Positions 9,549 to 18,943 of a stretch of 64,000 bases of DNA are shown piece after piece. The DNA lies in NCBI GenBank assembly GCA_963703355.1, contig OY969813.1, positions 3,844,001-3,908,000 on the forward strand, written 5' to 3'. Source of the stretch: Puia sp963703355. GTDB taxonomy: Bacteria > Bacteroidota > Bacteroidia > Chitinophagales > Chitinophagaceae. Under the pieces are notes generated by a model, which saw only the letters and a list, made by a program, of their open reading frames with translations, ran no database searches and was not told the DNA's origin. The first letter of the stretch is position 1. The number at the start of each line of letters is the position of its first letter. The position numbers and the translations under genes were made by a program.

Positions 9549-10028
9549 ATGAATAGAATGTTGAGAATATCTGCAATTTTGATTTTGTTTTCGATGTCCT
9601 GTACCAAGAAACTTGAAAATCCGGGTGCAACAGCAACCGTAGCTATGTCTAACGAATGGTGGGTGACACTCACCCTGAATGGAACGGATTTGATAGGAAA
9701 GCATGTGCTTTTTTCCACATATAATACCTCTCAGAATGTGGCAGATTCCCTTTGGCTGGACGATCTTCAAAATGGTTACGACTTCAAATGCAAAGTGTTG
9801 GCGGATCCGAAAAATTTGACATTTACTGCTGATTCATCCCAAAATCAATATTACAATATAAGGGTGCATATCGCAAACGGAAAGATTATACCCAATGGCG
9901 GTATGGGAAAATCCACAGGAAGTATCGTTGATAGTATATATATGGAAGCTTCTTTCGGAGACGATCCGGGTGATACATATATTATAAGTGGTGTTGCACG
10001 ATCCCGCTGGGCACAGGATGATTACTGA
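9549..10028 (+). CDS. SusCD-associated lipid-binding-type lipoprotein
   Basis: I start at the ATG at 9549, ten bases after the previous stop; the longer frame opening at 9369 lies inside the preceding gene. The 159-residue product has a lipoprotein signal ending SMSC (Cys18). The mature part starts with NEWWVTLTLNG and contains HVLFSTYNTSQN and DSLWLDD, which fit the small beta-barrel family annotated as lipid-binding putative hydrolase that regularly accompanies SusC/SusD and DUF5012 genes in Bacteroidota. No catalytic residues are obvious, so a binding role is more likely than hydrolysis. It closes the operon that begins with the SusC gene. Confidence 0.7.
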   Translation: MNRMLRISAILILFSMSCTKKLENPGATATVAMSNEWWVTLTLNGTDLIGKHVLFSTYNTSQNVADSLWLDDLQNGYDFKCKVLADPKNLTFTADSSQNQYYNIRVHIANGKIIPNGGMGKSTGSIVDSIYMEASFGDDPGDTYIISGVARSRWAQDDY

Positions 10029-10118
10029 TCAGGAATGATTGAGTTGTGTTATCGGGTGGTCTGATTTTTCATAACAGTAAATTCATGTTATCGTAATGAC
10101 GGCTTTATATACGGGATA

Positions 10119-10126
10119 TACTTTTG
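10119..10126 (+). promoter_or_regulatory. Candidate -7 promoter box (TACTTTTG)
   Basis: TACTTTTG matches the Bacteroidota -7 consensus TAnnTTTG and lies 14 nt upstream of the ATG at 10141. No good TTTG element is seen at the matching distance upstream, so the call rests on the -7 box and its position. Confidence 0.45.
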
Positions 10127-10140
10127 CAAAACCCGTATAA

Positions 10141-11241
10141 ATGAAACTCATTATTGCTTCTTTCAGTCTGCTCATTTCTGTAGCAGCCGCAGCTCAGTCC
10201 GAAGCCAGTACACAAAATATCTTTATCATCACTACCGACGGCCTTCGATGGCAGGAGATCTTTAATGGAGCTGATTCCGGACTTATAGGAAATATCAATT
10301 ATGTTCAGGACACGGCGCTGAACAGAGAACTATACTGGGACAGCACAGCAGAGCTCAGACGGCAAAAGCTGATGCCATTTTTATGGAATATTGTCTCCCG
10401 ACAAGGACAGCTATACGGAAACAGGGACTACAGGAACAGGATGAACGTGGCTAACATTTACAAAATTTCCTATCCCGGGTATAACGAGATGTTCACCGGA
10501 TATCCCGATCCGATTTTCATACCCAATGTGCCGATATACAATCGCAACATTAATATTTTCGAATACCTGAACGCAGAAAAAGAATATGCAGGAAAAGTAG
10601 TTGCATTCAGTTCATGGAATATATTTTCGTCAATTTTAAATAAAAAGAGAAATAACCTGCCGGTAAACAGCGGATATGAATCGTTACCCAACGACAGCTC
10701 TGTTAATAATGAAATGATCAATGCTTCACAGGAATCGGTAACAGAAAAGAAACACACCAGGTATGATCTGCTTACTTATCTCGGCGCAAGGGAATATATC
10801 GAACATAACAAGCCGAAAGTAGTGCTGCTCGGATTCGGAGAGACGGATGAATTTGCTCATAGCAGAAGATATGATTTGTATTTACAACAGGCAGCCAATG
10901 TTGACAAAATGATTGCTGAGTTGTGGTATTATGTGCAAACAGATCCTTTCTACAGAAACAATACAACATTTATAATCACCACTGATCATGGAAGGGGAAA
11001 AACGCCGGCTACATGGTACAAACATGGAATTTTAACCAGAGGGTCCGGAGAAACCTGGTTCGCTGTAATAGGACCGGGTATTTTGGCAAAGGGAGAAGTA
11101 AAATCGGCCCAGCAAATTTATCAGAAACAAATCGCTTCTACGATTGCCCATTTACTGGGTGAGCAATTTGATTCGGGTGTAAACACAGCTCCTCCTATTT
11201 TTATTCCCATGGCAGCCAGCTATAACCTGGCACAGAAATGA
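10141..11241 (+). CDS. Alkaline-phosphatase-superfamily (phosphodiesterase/sulfatase-fold) secreted protein
   Basis: The 366-residue protein has a signal peptide (cleavage near AAAQS, residue 20). The mature part begins with FIITTDGLRWQEIF, where Asp33 is the expected first metal ligand. Further ligands appear in order: GETDEFAHSRRY (Asp and His), TTDHGRG (Asp-His pair) and WYKHG (His). This is the metal-ligand series of the alkaline phosphatase superfamily (type I phosphodiesterases, sulfatases, phosphoglyceromutases). The exact nucleophile and substrate are not assignable by eye; a phosphoester hydrolase in the periplasm is most likely. The stop overlaps the start of the GtrA gene by 4 nt (ATGA), so the two are translationally coupled. 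Confidence 0.8.
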   Translation: MKLIIASFSLLISVAAAAQSEASTQNIFIITTDGLRWQEIFNGADSGLIGNINYVQDTALNRELYWDSTAELRRQKLMPFLWNIVSRQGQLYGNRDYRNRMNVANIYKISYPGYNEMFTGYPDPIFIPNVPIYNRNINIFEYLNAEKEYAGKVVAFSSWNIFSSILNKKRNNLPVNSGYESLPNDSSVNNEMINASQESVTEKKHTRYDLLTYLGAREYIEHNKPKVVLLGFGETDEFAHSRRYDLYLQQAANVDKMIAELWYYVQTDPFYRNNTTFIITTDHGRGKTPATWYKHGILTRGSGETWFAVIGPGILAKGEVKSAQQIYQKQIASTIAHLLGEQFDSGVNTAPPIFIPMAASYNLAQK

Positions 11242-11609
11242 TCACTTTTATCAAAGTGCAGGCTGCATCGATTATTGGATCGATCGCAGATTATCTCGTT
11301 ACGATTACATTAGTCGAAATATTTCATACCTGGTATGTATTTGCGAATTTAACAGGCAATATTTGCGGAGGAACAATTCAGTTTATACTTTCCCGGCGCT
11401 GGGTATTTAAAGCAAAAGGCGATCATACATTAATCCTCATAATAAAATTTATCATTTTCTTTGCCGGCAATTTAATACTCTCGGCTGCAGGTATTTTTAT
11501 TTTTACCCACTTTATACATATCAACTATCTGATATCAAAAACGCTGGTGTCAGTTATATTGGGGCTTACCTATAACTACTTCGTACAAAAGAAATTCGTC
11601 TTTAGATGA
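11238..11609 (+). CDS. GtrA-like family membrane protein
   Basis: The 123-residue product has four hydrophobic segments (about 9-30, 37-55, 70-90, 98-118) and GtrA-type sequence, including the N-terminal SIADYLVTITLVE and the loop SRRWVFKAKGD between helices two and three, with the family's RxWVF signature. GtrA proteins are thought to help move undecaprenyl-linked sugars across the inner membrane or to act with cell-surface glycosylation. The ATGA overlap with the upstream phosphatase-fold gene indicates one transcript and perhaps related work in envelope lipid or glycan handling. Confidence 0.85.
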   Translation: MITFIKVQAASIIGSIADYLVTITLVEIFHTWYVFANLTGNICGGTIQFILSRRWVFKAKGDHTLILIIKFIIFFAGNLILSAAGIFIFTHFIHINYLISKTLVSVILGLTYNYFVQKKFVFR

Positions 11610-11750
11610 AAAATGGTGGATTTCAAGGATAATCGGATAGGTTTTCCAGTGTATGGTTACTCAGATGTTAATTTCGGGTAATAAAAAGTCTGCCCACCAC
11701 TAATTGAATTTCATTTACGTAATTGTAGACTAATTAGGTGCAGCTCAGTT

Positions 11751-14645
11751 ATGAATATGCGCAATTTTATCTTTTTGTTATTCTTATTCTCGCTAACAAC
11801 GGCATATTCACAGATTAACGGTCAGGTGCCTGCAAAAACCAGCATTTATGGATCAGTTAAAGGTGTTATTGCGGATTCGGCCGGCAAACTTGATATGAGT
11901 GAAGCGACCGTTTCCGCAAAACCAATCGGCGCAGACTCATCGGATATTCAATTTGTAACTACAGATGATAAAGGTGCTTTTAAGGTAAAAAATCTTCATA
12001 CCGGATCCTATCATCTCGTGATTAGCTTTGAAGGTTATAAACACTATCGGAGAGATATAACCATCAGCAGCGCCAACAAGGACCTGGACATGGGAATTCT
12101 CTATTTGAAAAAAGCCACGGAAATGCTAGAGGAAGTTACTATTGAACGACCTCCGATGGCCATACATAAAGATACCGTGGAATATAACGCGGGAAGTTTT
12201 GCCACGAAACCGAATGCCGTTGCAGAAGACCTGCTTAAGAAAATGCCGGGAATCCAGGTTGATAAAAATGGCGTTATTACCGCGCAGGGCGAAACGGTAT
12301 CGCGTGTTTTAGTTAACGGGAAAAGATTCTTTAGCGACGATCCGAAACTCGCAACAAGAAATCTTCCTCCTGATATTATAGATAAGATCCAGGTCTTCGA
12401 CGACCTCAGCGATCAAAGTAAGTTCAGCGGTTTTGATGATGGCAATAGAGTAAAGACCATCAATATTGTTACTAAAAAAGACAAACGACAGGGGTATTTT
12501 GGGAAAGTGGTGGGCGGCGTCGGTACGGATGAAAATTACGACGAGAGCATCAATATGCATCGATTTGACAATGATCAGCAGATTTCCTTACTGGGTCAGG
12601 CAAACGATATCAATAAGCAAAACTTTACACCAGACGTAATTACAGGGGGGAGGGGTGGCGGTGGCGGCGGAAGTTTGGCAAATACCGCAGGTGTCACGAC
12701 AGTTTGGGCAGGTGGCGCGAATTATAGAAATTCTTTCGGTCCTAAAACAGATTTCTATGGAAGTTATTTTTTTAACAGTCAGCATATTGCAATCAGTCAG
12801 CAGGATAGTACGATTAAATCGATCGTCGGTCAAACGGGGCAGGATAGTTCCAATACGACTGCAGGAAACCAGTCAAATATTCAGCGACTGCAAACACATC
12901 GCATTTATCTTAATCTGGAACAGAAGTTTGACAGCAATAATTCACTTGTTTTCAGGCCGAATCTTACATTCCAGCATAGTGACCCAACCAGTTCATCCAA
13001 TTCTTCTACCGTTAACAATTTTGGCACGCCCGTAAATAGTTCCGTAAGTAATACGTCAAGTTATAATAGTGGTTTTAATATCAATGGGTCCAATCTTCAA
13101 TTGCGTCATAAATTCAATAAGAAGTTTCGAACCATTTCTCTGGACATCAATGGAACTGCAAATGTGAATGAGGGTTATGGATACAACTATGCAGTGAATA
13201 ATTTTTATGCGCTGGGAACATTAGATACACTGAATCAGTATATCGTTGATACGTTGCATTCATTTACTATCAGTCCGACTCTTTCTTATACCGAACCTGT
13301 TGGTAAAAATCAGATTCTCGAATTCAACTACAATTATAACTACCAGCATAATAATTCTATAAATAACACGTATGATTTTGTTGATTCTTTAAAGGGCTAT
13401 AAATCATTCGACAGCCTGTTTAGCAACTCCTATAAATTTGTTTCCCAGTCAAACCGCTTCACATTAAATTATCGCATCCAAAACCCAAAATTCAATTTGT
13501 CAGTCGGATCCGGTTTGCAATTCACTGGCTTCACGAGTCTGAATACGACTAAAAATATAACGGTAGAGCAAAACTATGTAAATCTTACGCCGACTGTAAA
13601 TTTTCAATACACGATTTCAAAAACCAAACATTTTCGGCTTAACTATTCGGGAAGAACAGGCACACCGTCTGTTACCCAGCTTCAGCCCTTGATTACAACT
13701 ACGGATCAGATAAACTATCAGGAAGGTAATCCGGACCTAAAGCCTCAGTTCACGCATAGCCTGCGAATGTTATATTCGTCGTTTGATCCGGGTACTCAAC
13801 ATGTACTGTTCGCGACTATTAATGCGAGTACCATTGTAAATGACATACAATCCGCTGTGTATTATAACTCAAAAGGTGGTCAACAAACCACCTATGTGAA
13901 TCTGAATGGTACGTACAATATTTCAGGTTATTTTAATTATGGATTTCCTTTGAAGACTCCTAAGTCAAACCTGAATTTCATAACCAATATTAACTATGGA
14001 CAGAGTCAGACATTGCTGGCACAGGATTCCCTTGATGCGGCTGAAAATAATTACGCACATGTTTATTCTAAAAACACAGCACTGACTGAGACAATCTCCT
14101 GGACCACCAACATCAAGAAAAATTTCGACATGAATTTTAGTTCAGCCTCGAAATATAATATAAACAAAAGGTCCGGAGCGCCTGGCCAGCCTCTGAGTAC
14201 TCAAAATAACCTGAACGCTTTTTCAGAAACTTTTTCTGCGGAATTTACTGCCTATACGAATAGTGGCTGGTTAGTTGCTGCTAACTTTGATTACACCTAT
14301 ACAAACAACAACGCTGCTGCCTACAATGCCAGTGTGCCATTGCTAAGTCCCAGTATAGCAAAACAACTCTTTAAAAAGAAGAATGGAGAAATCCGATTGT
14401 CTGTTTTTGATTTGCTGAATGAAAATACCTCAGTTAATAAATCAGTTACTTCAAGTCAGGAAGCATATACGAGAACGAATACACTTACCCGATATGCCAT
14501 GTTAACCTTCACCTGGAATCTGAATAATTTTGCCGATGCAAAACAGAACAGAATGCCTGGTGTTTTTCCCGGCGGCAGAAGAGGCAACGGTGATTTTAAT
14601 GGCGGAGGAGGAGGAAATGGCGGTGGCGGCAGAAACAGACCATAG
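11751..14645 (+). CDS. TonB-receptor-like outer-membrane beta-barrel protein
   Basis: This 964-residue protein has a signal peptide (ending near AYSQ), a carboxypeptidase-regulatory-like domain (about 30-120, SIYGSVKGVIADSAG), a degenerate plug-like region (about 125-245, with AEDLLKKMPGIQVDKNG and VNGKRFFSDDPK) and a barrel domain to about 925, consistent with the outer-membrane beta-barrel family 3 group. The C-terminus is unusual: a Gly/Arg/Asn-rich tail after residue 925 (PGGRRGNGDFNGGGGG). An in-frame glycine-rich loop also occurs near residue 300 (GGRGGGGGGS). It has no SusD partner and the ligand is unknown. It is convergent with ligD with only 15 nt between stops. Confidence 0.88.
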   Translation: MNMRNFIFLLFLFSLTTAYSQINGQVPAKTSIYGSVKGVIADSAGKLDMSEATVSAKPIGADSSDIQFVTTDDKGAFKVKNLHTGSYHLVISFEGYKHYRRDITISSANKDLDMGILYLKKATEMLEEVTIERPPMAIHKDTVEYNAGSFATKPNAVAEDLLKKMPGIQVDKNGVITAQGETVSRVLVNGKRFFSDDPKLATRNLPPDIIDKIQVFDDLSDQSKFSGFDDGNRVKTINIVTKKDKRQGYFGKVVGGVGTDENYDESINMHRFDNDQQISLLGQANDINKQNFTPDVITGGRGGGGGGSLANTAGVTTVWAGGANYRNSFGPKTDFYGSYFFNSQHIAISQQDSTIKSIVGQTGQDSSNTTAGNQSNIQRLQTHRIYLNLEQKFDSNNSLVFRPNLTFQHSDPTSSSNSSTVNNFGTPVNSSVSNTSSYNSGFNINGSNLQLRHKFNKKFRTISLDINGTANVNEGYGYNYAVNNFYALGTLDTLNQYIVDTLHSFTISPTLSYTEPVGKNQILEFNYNYNYQHNNSINNTYDFVDSLKGYKSFDSLFSNSYKFVSQSNRFTLNYRIQNPKFNLSVGSGLQFTGFTSLNTTKNITVEQNYVNLTPTVNFQYTISKTKHFRLNYSGRTGTPSVTQLQPLITTTDQINYQEGNPDLKPQFTHSLRMLYSSFDPGTQHVLFATINASTIVNDIQSAVYYNSKGGQQTTYVNLNGTYNISGYFNYGFPLKTPKSNLNFITNINYGQSQTLLAQDSLDAAENNYAHVYSKNTALTETISWTTNIKKNFDMNFSSASKYNINKRSGAPGQPLSTQNNLNAFSETFSAEFTAYTNSGWLVAANFDYTYTNNNAAAYNASVPLLSPSIAKQLFKKKNGEIRLSVFDLLNENTSVNKSVTSSQEAYTRTNTLTRYAMLTFTWNLNNFADAKQNRMPGVFPGGRRGNGDFNGGGGGNGGGGRNRP

Positions 14646-14660
14646 TTCAGAACATACTCG

Positions 14661-16772
14661 TCAGGTTGAAAGTTTATTTACAATTTTTAGTAAATCGATT
14701 CCCTTTCCCATAACAGGTTTGAAGATATCGCCCTCGCTCTTTATTCTTTCCATGGCGTTGTAAATATTAAAGTCCTGCATTTTTAATCCTTTTTTTACTT
14801 CTTCCCAATGTAAAGGCATTGAAACCGTGGCGCCTGGTTTGGGACGAAGCGAATAGGGAGCGGCTATGGTTGCCTGTGGCCGGTTTTGAAGAAAGTCGAT
14901 ATACATTTTACCTTTTCTGGCTTTGACGATTCGTTCAATAGTTGTGAATGCCGGAAGTTCTTCGCTAACGAGTTTTGCAACCACCCGTGCGAATTCTTTT
15001 GACTGATCATAAGTAAACCTGGCACCCAATGGGATATAAATGTGAATGCCCGTTGAACCACTCGTTTTGGGGTATGACTTTACTCCCATATTCTCGAGAA
15101 CGTCTTTTGTTACGCGTGCAGCTTGTATTACCTGTTCAAAAGAATTTTTTCCCGGATCAAGATCTATTATACACCAATCGGGATAATTTTCCGTTTTCAC
15201 CCTGCTATGCCAGGGATTCATTTCAATACAGCCAAGAGATGCCATATATAAAAGACTGGCTTCATCTTTTGCTACGAGATAATGTCTGTCTCTGTTGTCG
15301 GATTCACTATGATAAAGGAATGTTTCCAGCCAGGAAGGAGCTTTGCCAGTTATGTCCTTAAAATAAAAGCTCTTACCTGTTATACCATTTGGATGCCGGT
15401 TCATAGATTGGGGCCGGTCATTCAGATAGGGTAAAATAAAAGGAGAAACCTGATAATAGTAGTTAAGTAAGTCTCTTTTCGATATTTTTTCTTTTGGCCA
15501 GTATAATTTACTCAGGTTGGTGAATTTCAGATCATGTCCATTAATTTTTTTCACCTGCGTTTCTTCTTTATCGTTGAGAAGAGATTTCCTTTCTGTTTTA
15601 CCAACAGGTGAAATAATTTTTCGCCCTTTGATTTTGTTGGCCTTAGCGATTGCTTTTTCAGCAGGAACTGTTTTTTCCATAATTATATTTTTGGCATTTT
15701 TATCTTCACGCATGCCTTCAAATGAAGGATGGCGCATAACGCCGTCCCGGGTCATTTCTGCAAAACTAACTTCACATACCAAAACTGGTTTAAGCCAGGT
15801 AGCCAAAGCGTGCGGAGGATCAGGTCTGAAACGGGAAGCTTTGTTTACATCAGGGGTATGCTCAAATGGTGATTTCTTAATAATAAGTGGCTTAAACAAG
15901 CGGAGCAGATCTTTTTGCACTTTATCGCTGAAACCGGTCCCGATCTTTCCCTTGTAGGTAAAGTTATCTTTCTCATACACGCCTACCAGCAATGAGCTGA
16001 ATGATTTACTGGTATCCTCATTTTTTGTAAAACCACCAATAACCATCTCCTGACGTTTATTGGCCTTGATCTTTAGCCACTCATCGGTTCTGTCTCCTGG
16101 TTTATACAGGCTGTCAGATTTTTTTGCCATAATTCCTTCGAGCCCTAATTTTTTGGCAGATTCAAAGAATTCTATACCTGAATGATGAAATGACTGACTC
16201 ATTTTTATTATGCCCGATTTCGGAATCAGTGTTTTCAATACTTCTTTTCTTGTAAGCAAAGGAACATTTTCCAAACTGTATCCATTTAGCCAGATGACAT
16301 CAAATACATAATAATATAATTCCCCGTCAGCCTCGCTTCTCCAGTTTTGCAATGCACCGAAATTTGAAATGCCATTGTTATCAACTACTACAATTTCGCC
16401 GTCCAGTACTACATTTATAGAGAGATCAGTCAAAGCCTTGGTTACCGGATAGAATTTATCATTGAACGATTTATCGTTTCTTGATTTTAAATTCACTTTA
16501 TTATTCATTATATAAGCCACAGCCCGGTAGCCGTCCCACTTAACTTCGTATTCCCAACCTTCCCTGTCAAATGGTTTATTGACCAATACTGCCAGCATCG
16601 GTTTAATGAAACCCGGCATTTTTGATTTTACAGCTTCCGCCGGCATTTTAAAATTTTTATCTGGCGTTTTTAATTTTAAGGGTGCTTCTTTTTTAATGTT
16701 CGTTTTTTTTCTTTTACGTATATTAGTTTTTTTTCTTAGCAGCATAAGATTGTTTGATAAAGTCAAGCTCAT
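14661..16772 (-). CDS. ligD: DNA ligase D, ligase and primase-polymerase domains
   Basis: The 703-residue protein joins DNA ends in non-homologous end joining with Ku. A basic N-terminal tail (about 1-50) leads to an ATP-dependent ligase domain: EVKWDGYRAV gives Lys78 as the adenylated residue, followed by VLDGEIVVVD and GIMAKK. The OB-fold ends near residue 365. The C-terminal domain (about 405-690) is the archaeo-eukaryotic primase-type polymerase: NRHPNGITGKSFY, CIIDLDPG (metal-binding aspartates), KTSGSTGIHIY and YIDFLQNRPQ. The phosphoesterase (3'-end repair) domain that many LigD proteins carry is absent. It lies 21 nt downstream of ku on the same strand. The lysine-rich start leaves the exact initiation codon uncertain. 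Confidence 0.95.
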   Translation of the reverse strand: MSLTLSNNLMLLRKKTNIRKRKKTNIKKEAPLKLKTPDKNFKMPAEAVKSKMPGFIKPMLAVLVNKPFDREGWEYEVKWDGYRAVAYIMNNKVNLKSRNDKSFNDKFYPVTKALTDLSINVVLDGEIVVVDNNGISNFGALQNWRSEADGELYYYVFDVIWLNGYSLENVPLLTRKEVLKTLIPKSGIIKMSQSFHHSGIEFFESAKKLGLEGIMAKKSDSLYKPGDRTDEWLKIKANKRQEMVIGGFTKNEDTSKSFSSLLVGVYEKDNFTYKGKIGTGFSDKVQKDLLRLFKPLIIKKSPFEHTPDVNKASRFRPDPPHALATWLKPVLVCEVSFAEMTRDGVMRHPSFEGMREDKNAKNIIMEKTVPAEKAIAKANKIKGRKIISPVGKTERKSLLNDKEETQVKKINGHDLKFTNLSKLYWPKEKISKRDLLNYYYQVSPFILPYLNDRPQSMNRHPNGITGKSFYFKDITGKAPSWLETFLYHSESDNRDRHYLVAKDEASLLYMASLGCIEMNPWHSRVKTENYPDWCIIDLDPGKNSFEQVIQAARVTKDVLENMGVKSYPKTSGSTGIHIYIPLGARFTYDQSKEFARVVAKLVSEELPAFTTIERIVKARKGKMYIDFLQNRPQATIAAPYSLRPKPGATVSMPLHWEEVKKGLKMQDFNIYNAMERIKSEGDIFKPVMGKGIDLLKIVNKLST

Positions 16773-16793
16773 GATTTCACAATGTATTAATTG

Positions 16794-17567
16794 CTAGGAA
16801 GCTTTTTTCTTCGTACTTGCAAGACTTTCTTTCAATTGATCCATTAAATCTCTTGTTTTTGAGTGTACAACCTTCAAAGGCTGAACTGCGATTTTTTTAC
16901 CCGCTGCTTTTGCCTTAATTAATTTCATAAGCTTTGCAGAATAGGTATCCTTATATTCTTTTATGTCAAAGGGTTCTGACAATTGTTTTATAAGTGATAA
17001 AGCCATTTTCATTTCACCTGGTTTGGATGAAGATGCAGGAATATCAAGATCTTTATGATCTCTCAGTTCTTCAGCGAAACGAAGACGATGTAATACCAAT
17101 ACATTTCCATAGGGCCTTATAAGACAAAGGTGTTCTTTATTACGAAGTACAAAGGAACCCAGTCCGGCTTTATTCGATTTGATCAATGAAGCATTCAATA
17201 ATGCATACGCTCTTTTACCCTGACTTTCCGGTTCGATAAAATAAGGGGATTCATACAACATTGGATTCACTTCGCTGACATCAACGAATGAATTGATGTC
17301 AATAGATTTTGTTTTTTCAGGCATGGCTTCCTGAAAATCCGTATCAGAAAGTACCACGTATTTTCCGTTGAGGTTATATGCCCTCACGATATTACTCCAG
17401 GGTACTTCCTTGCCTGTACTTTCATTCACTCTTTTAAATTTAATATTTGCGTGATCTTTTTTATCCAGCATATCCAGATCCAGATTGCTTTCTTCCACTG
17501 CGCTGAATAATTTAACCGGGATATTGACCAGGCCGAAGCCGATTGCGCCCGTCCAGATTGATCTCAT
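16794..17567 (-). CDS. ku: Ku protein for non-homologous end joining
   Basis: At 257 residues this is a standard bacterial Ku. It starts MRSIWTGAIGFGLVNIPVKLFSAVEE, typical of the family, and contains the Ku core with KRVNESTGKEVPW and the segment LRFAEELRD. The C-terminal 45 residues are lysine-rich (KAAGKKIAVQ, STKKKAS), as expected for the DNA-binding and LigD-recruiting tail. Ku homodimers bind double-strand ends. The neighbour ligD follows in the same orientation, making a two-gene NHEJ operon. Confidence 0.96.
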   Translation of the reverse strand: MRSIWTGAIGFGLVNIPVKLFSAVEESNLDLDMLDKKDHANIKFKRVNESTGKEVPWSNIVRAYNLNGKYVVLSDTDFQEAMPEKTKSIDINSFVDVSEVNPMLYESPYFIEPESQGKRAYALLNASLIKSNKAGLGSFVLRNKEHLCLIRPYGNVLVLHRLRFAEELRDHKDLDIPASSSKPGEMKMALSLIKQLSEPFDIKEYKDTYSAKLMKLIKAKAAGKKIAVQPLKVVHSKTRDLMDQLKESLASTKKKAS

Positions 17568-17712
17568 GGGAGTTGTTTTTTATATTTTTGAATAGATTGA
17601 AAAAGCATACCATTCATTTTTGCGGGAGAATCCATACTTCCGGGGATTTAATTCTACAGGTAGTTAAGCCCGTTTAAAGCAGAATTTGTCTGGCCCGTTA
17701 ATTGAACCATAT

Positions 17713-17958
17713 ATGAAAATACATTTTATGAACAGATTTTTAATGACTTTACTGGCCGGAGTGGCGATAGGTTTACTGGTGGCACCTGCTAAAGGGTCAG
17801 AAACCTGGAGGAAACTGGTGAATGGATTAAACGATTATAAAGATGATGTTGCTAATGAGGCCAACGATCTGTTGGATTCTGGCGCACAGGCTTTAAAGAA
17901 TAGTAAATCCAAACTGGAAAGTAAAACAAATGATTGGGCTAACCGCGTGAATGCTTAA
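17713..17958 (+). CDS. YtxH-domain small membrane protein
   Basis: I choose the ATG at 17713 (81 residues) over an upstream TTG at 17686; a second ATG lies five codons on. Residues about 8-26 are hydrophobic and contain LLAGVAIGLLVAPAKGSETWRKL in which the Gly-rich helix followed by APxxGxExR/K is the YtxH signature. The rest is an amphipathic helix with regularly spaced Ala, Asn and Lys, typical of this stress-associated family. It is followed by an intrinsic terminator, so it is monocistronic. A general-stress role is known for some homologues but not shown here. Confidence 0.8.
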   Translation: MKIHFMNRFLMTLLAGVAIGLLVAPAKGSETWRKLVNGLNDYKDDVANEANDLLDSGAQALKNSKSKLESKTNDWANRVNA

Positions 17959-17989
17959 ACAACAGGATGGTATCATTTCGATAAAAAAG

Positions 17990-18015
17990 GCAAGCAGTAA
18001 ATGCTTGCTTTTTTA
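17990..18015 (+). terminator. Intrinsic terminator after the YtxH gene
   Basis: Arms GCAAGCA and TGCTTGC flank a 5-nt loop and are followed by TTTTTTA. The upstream A-run would let it work on the opposite strand too, where the short-chain dehydrogenase gene ends at 18047. Confidence 0.85.
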
Positions 18016-18046
18016 TTTGGTGAGGAAAGGAATAAAAAGGGGAGAT

Positions 18047-18940
18047 TTATTTCGCTGTTTTTTTCTTTCCGGCTTTTCCGTATAATGAAACAACCCATTT
18101 TCTTGGCAGAAATCTGATTAGGTCGGAGCTAATCTTAGCGAGCGTTCCAGGAACAATGATCAGCTTTTTCTTAAAGGTTTTTTTTACCGCAACTTCGCCT
18201 ACAGTGCCAGGGTCTAATGCCATTTTCATTCCGAACCATCCCAGTTTTTCTTTAGTGTCTTTAATAATTTCCGGTTTGGTAAAAACGGGACCGGGGCAAA
18301 GGCAACTTACACTGATGTGTTTATCTTTTAATTGATATCTGAGCGAATAACTAAAAAATACGACTGCTGATTTGGTTGCAGAATACATGTTTTTTACAGG
18401 AATCGGAGCAAAACCGGCCATACTGGCAACGTTCAATATATAAGACGGCGCGTTTTTTTCTAGGAGTGGCAAAAGCGTAAGACTAAGCGCCATACAGGAT
18501 TCAACGTTTAGCCTAACCATATACCTGAGTGAGTCGAGTGGAAAAGACAGATAATCATTTGCACCTCCGAGACCGGCGACATTGCATAGTACTTTGAGAT
18601 GAATATTTCGATCGGTGCACCATTTTGCAATTTCATCAGCGGAGTTGTCAAAGCTCAGGTCGATGGCCAGCAATTCTACATGTACGTGGAAAGCCGATTC
18701 CAGTTTAATTTTTGCGGATTGAAGTGTATCGAAATGTCTCGCAATTAAAATCAAATTGTAACCCCTTTTAGCCAGGGCTTCTGCAATTCCGTATCCTATA
18801 CCCTTACTTCCCCCGGCAACCAGCGCATATGGTCTGGAACTGTCACTCACCTGCTGAACGGTCGATTGGGCGAAGCAAATCAAACTTATGAAACACGTGA
18901 AAAAAACAGTAAGAAGTTGCTTTACGCCGCCTGTATTCAT
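18047..18940 (-). CDS. Short-chain dehydrogenase with an apparent signal peptide
   Basis: The 297-residue protein has a classical SDR core: cofactor-binding VAGGSKGIGYGIAEAL (about residues 41-56), NVAG, the catalytic-region serine in LNVASMAG and the YxxxK pair in MYSATKSA, then CLCPGPVFT. Its first 36 residues, absent from the adjacent paralogue, look like a Sec signal peptide (hydrophobic stretch then CFAQS). NAD(P)-dependent enzymes are normally cytoplasmic, so this is odd. The upstream paralogue ends only 3 nt before it; the two share the SDR core, the APIP, CLCPGPVFTKP and GWFG motifs, and arose by tandem duplication. The substrate is unknown; the C-terminal LIRFLPRKW hydrophobic tail resembles acyl- or sterol-type SDRs. 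Confidence 0.9.
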   Translation of the reverse strand: MNTGGVKQLLTVFFTCFISLICFAQSTVQQVSDSSRPYALVAGGSKGIGYGIAEALAKRGYNLILIARHFDTLQSAKIKLESAFHVHVELLAIDLSFDNSADEIAKWCTDRNIHLKVLCNVAGLGGANDYLSFPLDSLRYMVRLNVESCMALSLTLLPLLEKNAPSYILNVASMAGFAPIPVKNMYSATKSAVVFFSYSLRYQLKDKHISVSCLCPGPVFTKPEIIKDTKEKLGWFGMKMALDPGTVGEVAVKKTFKKKLIIVPGTLAKISSDLIRFLPRKWVVSLYGKAGKKKTAK

Positions 18941-18943
18941 TTT

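Noticed and set aside
12655..13035. Alternative-frame ORF in the TonB-like gene
   Set aside because: Shadow frame of the 964-residue protein, caused by glycine-rich coding.
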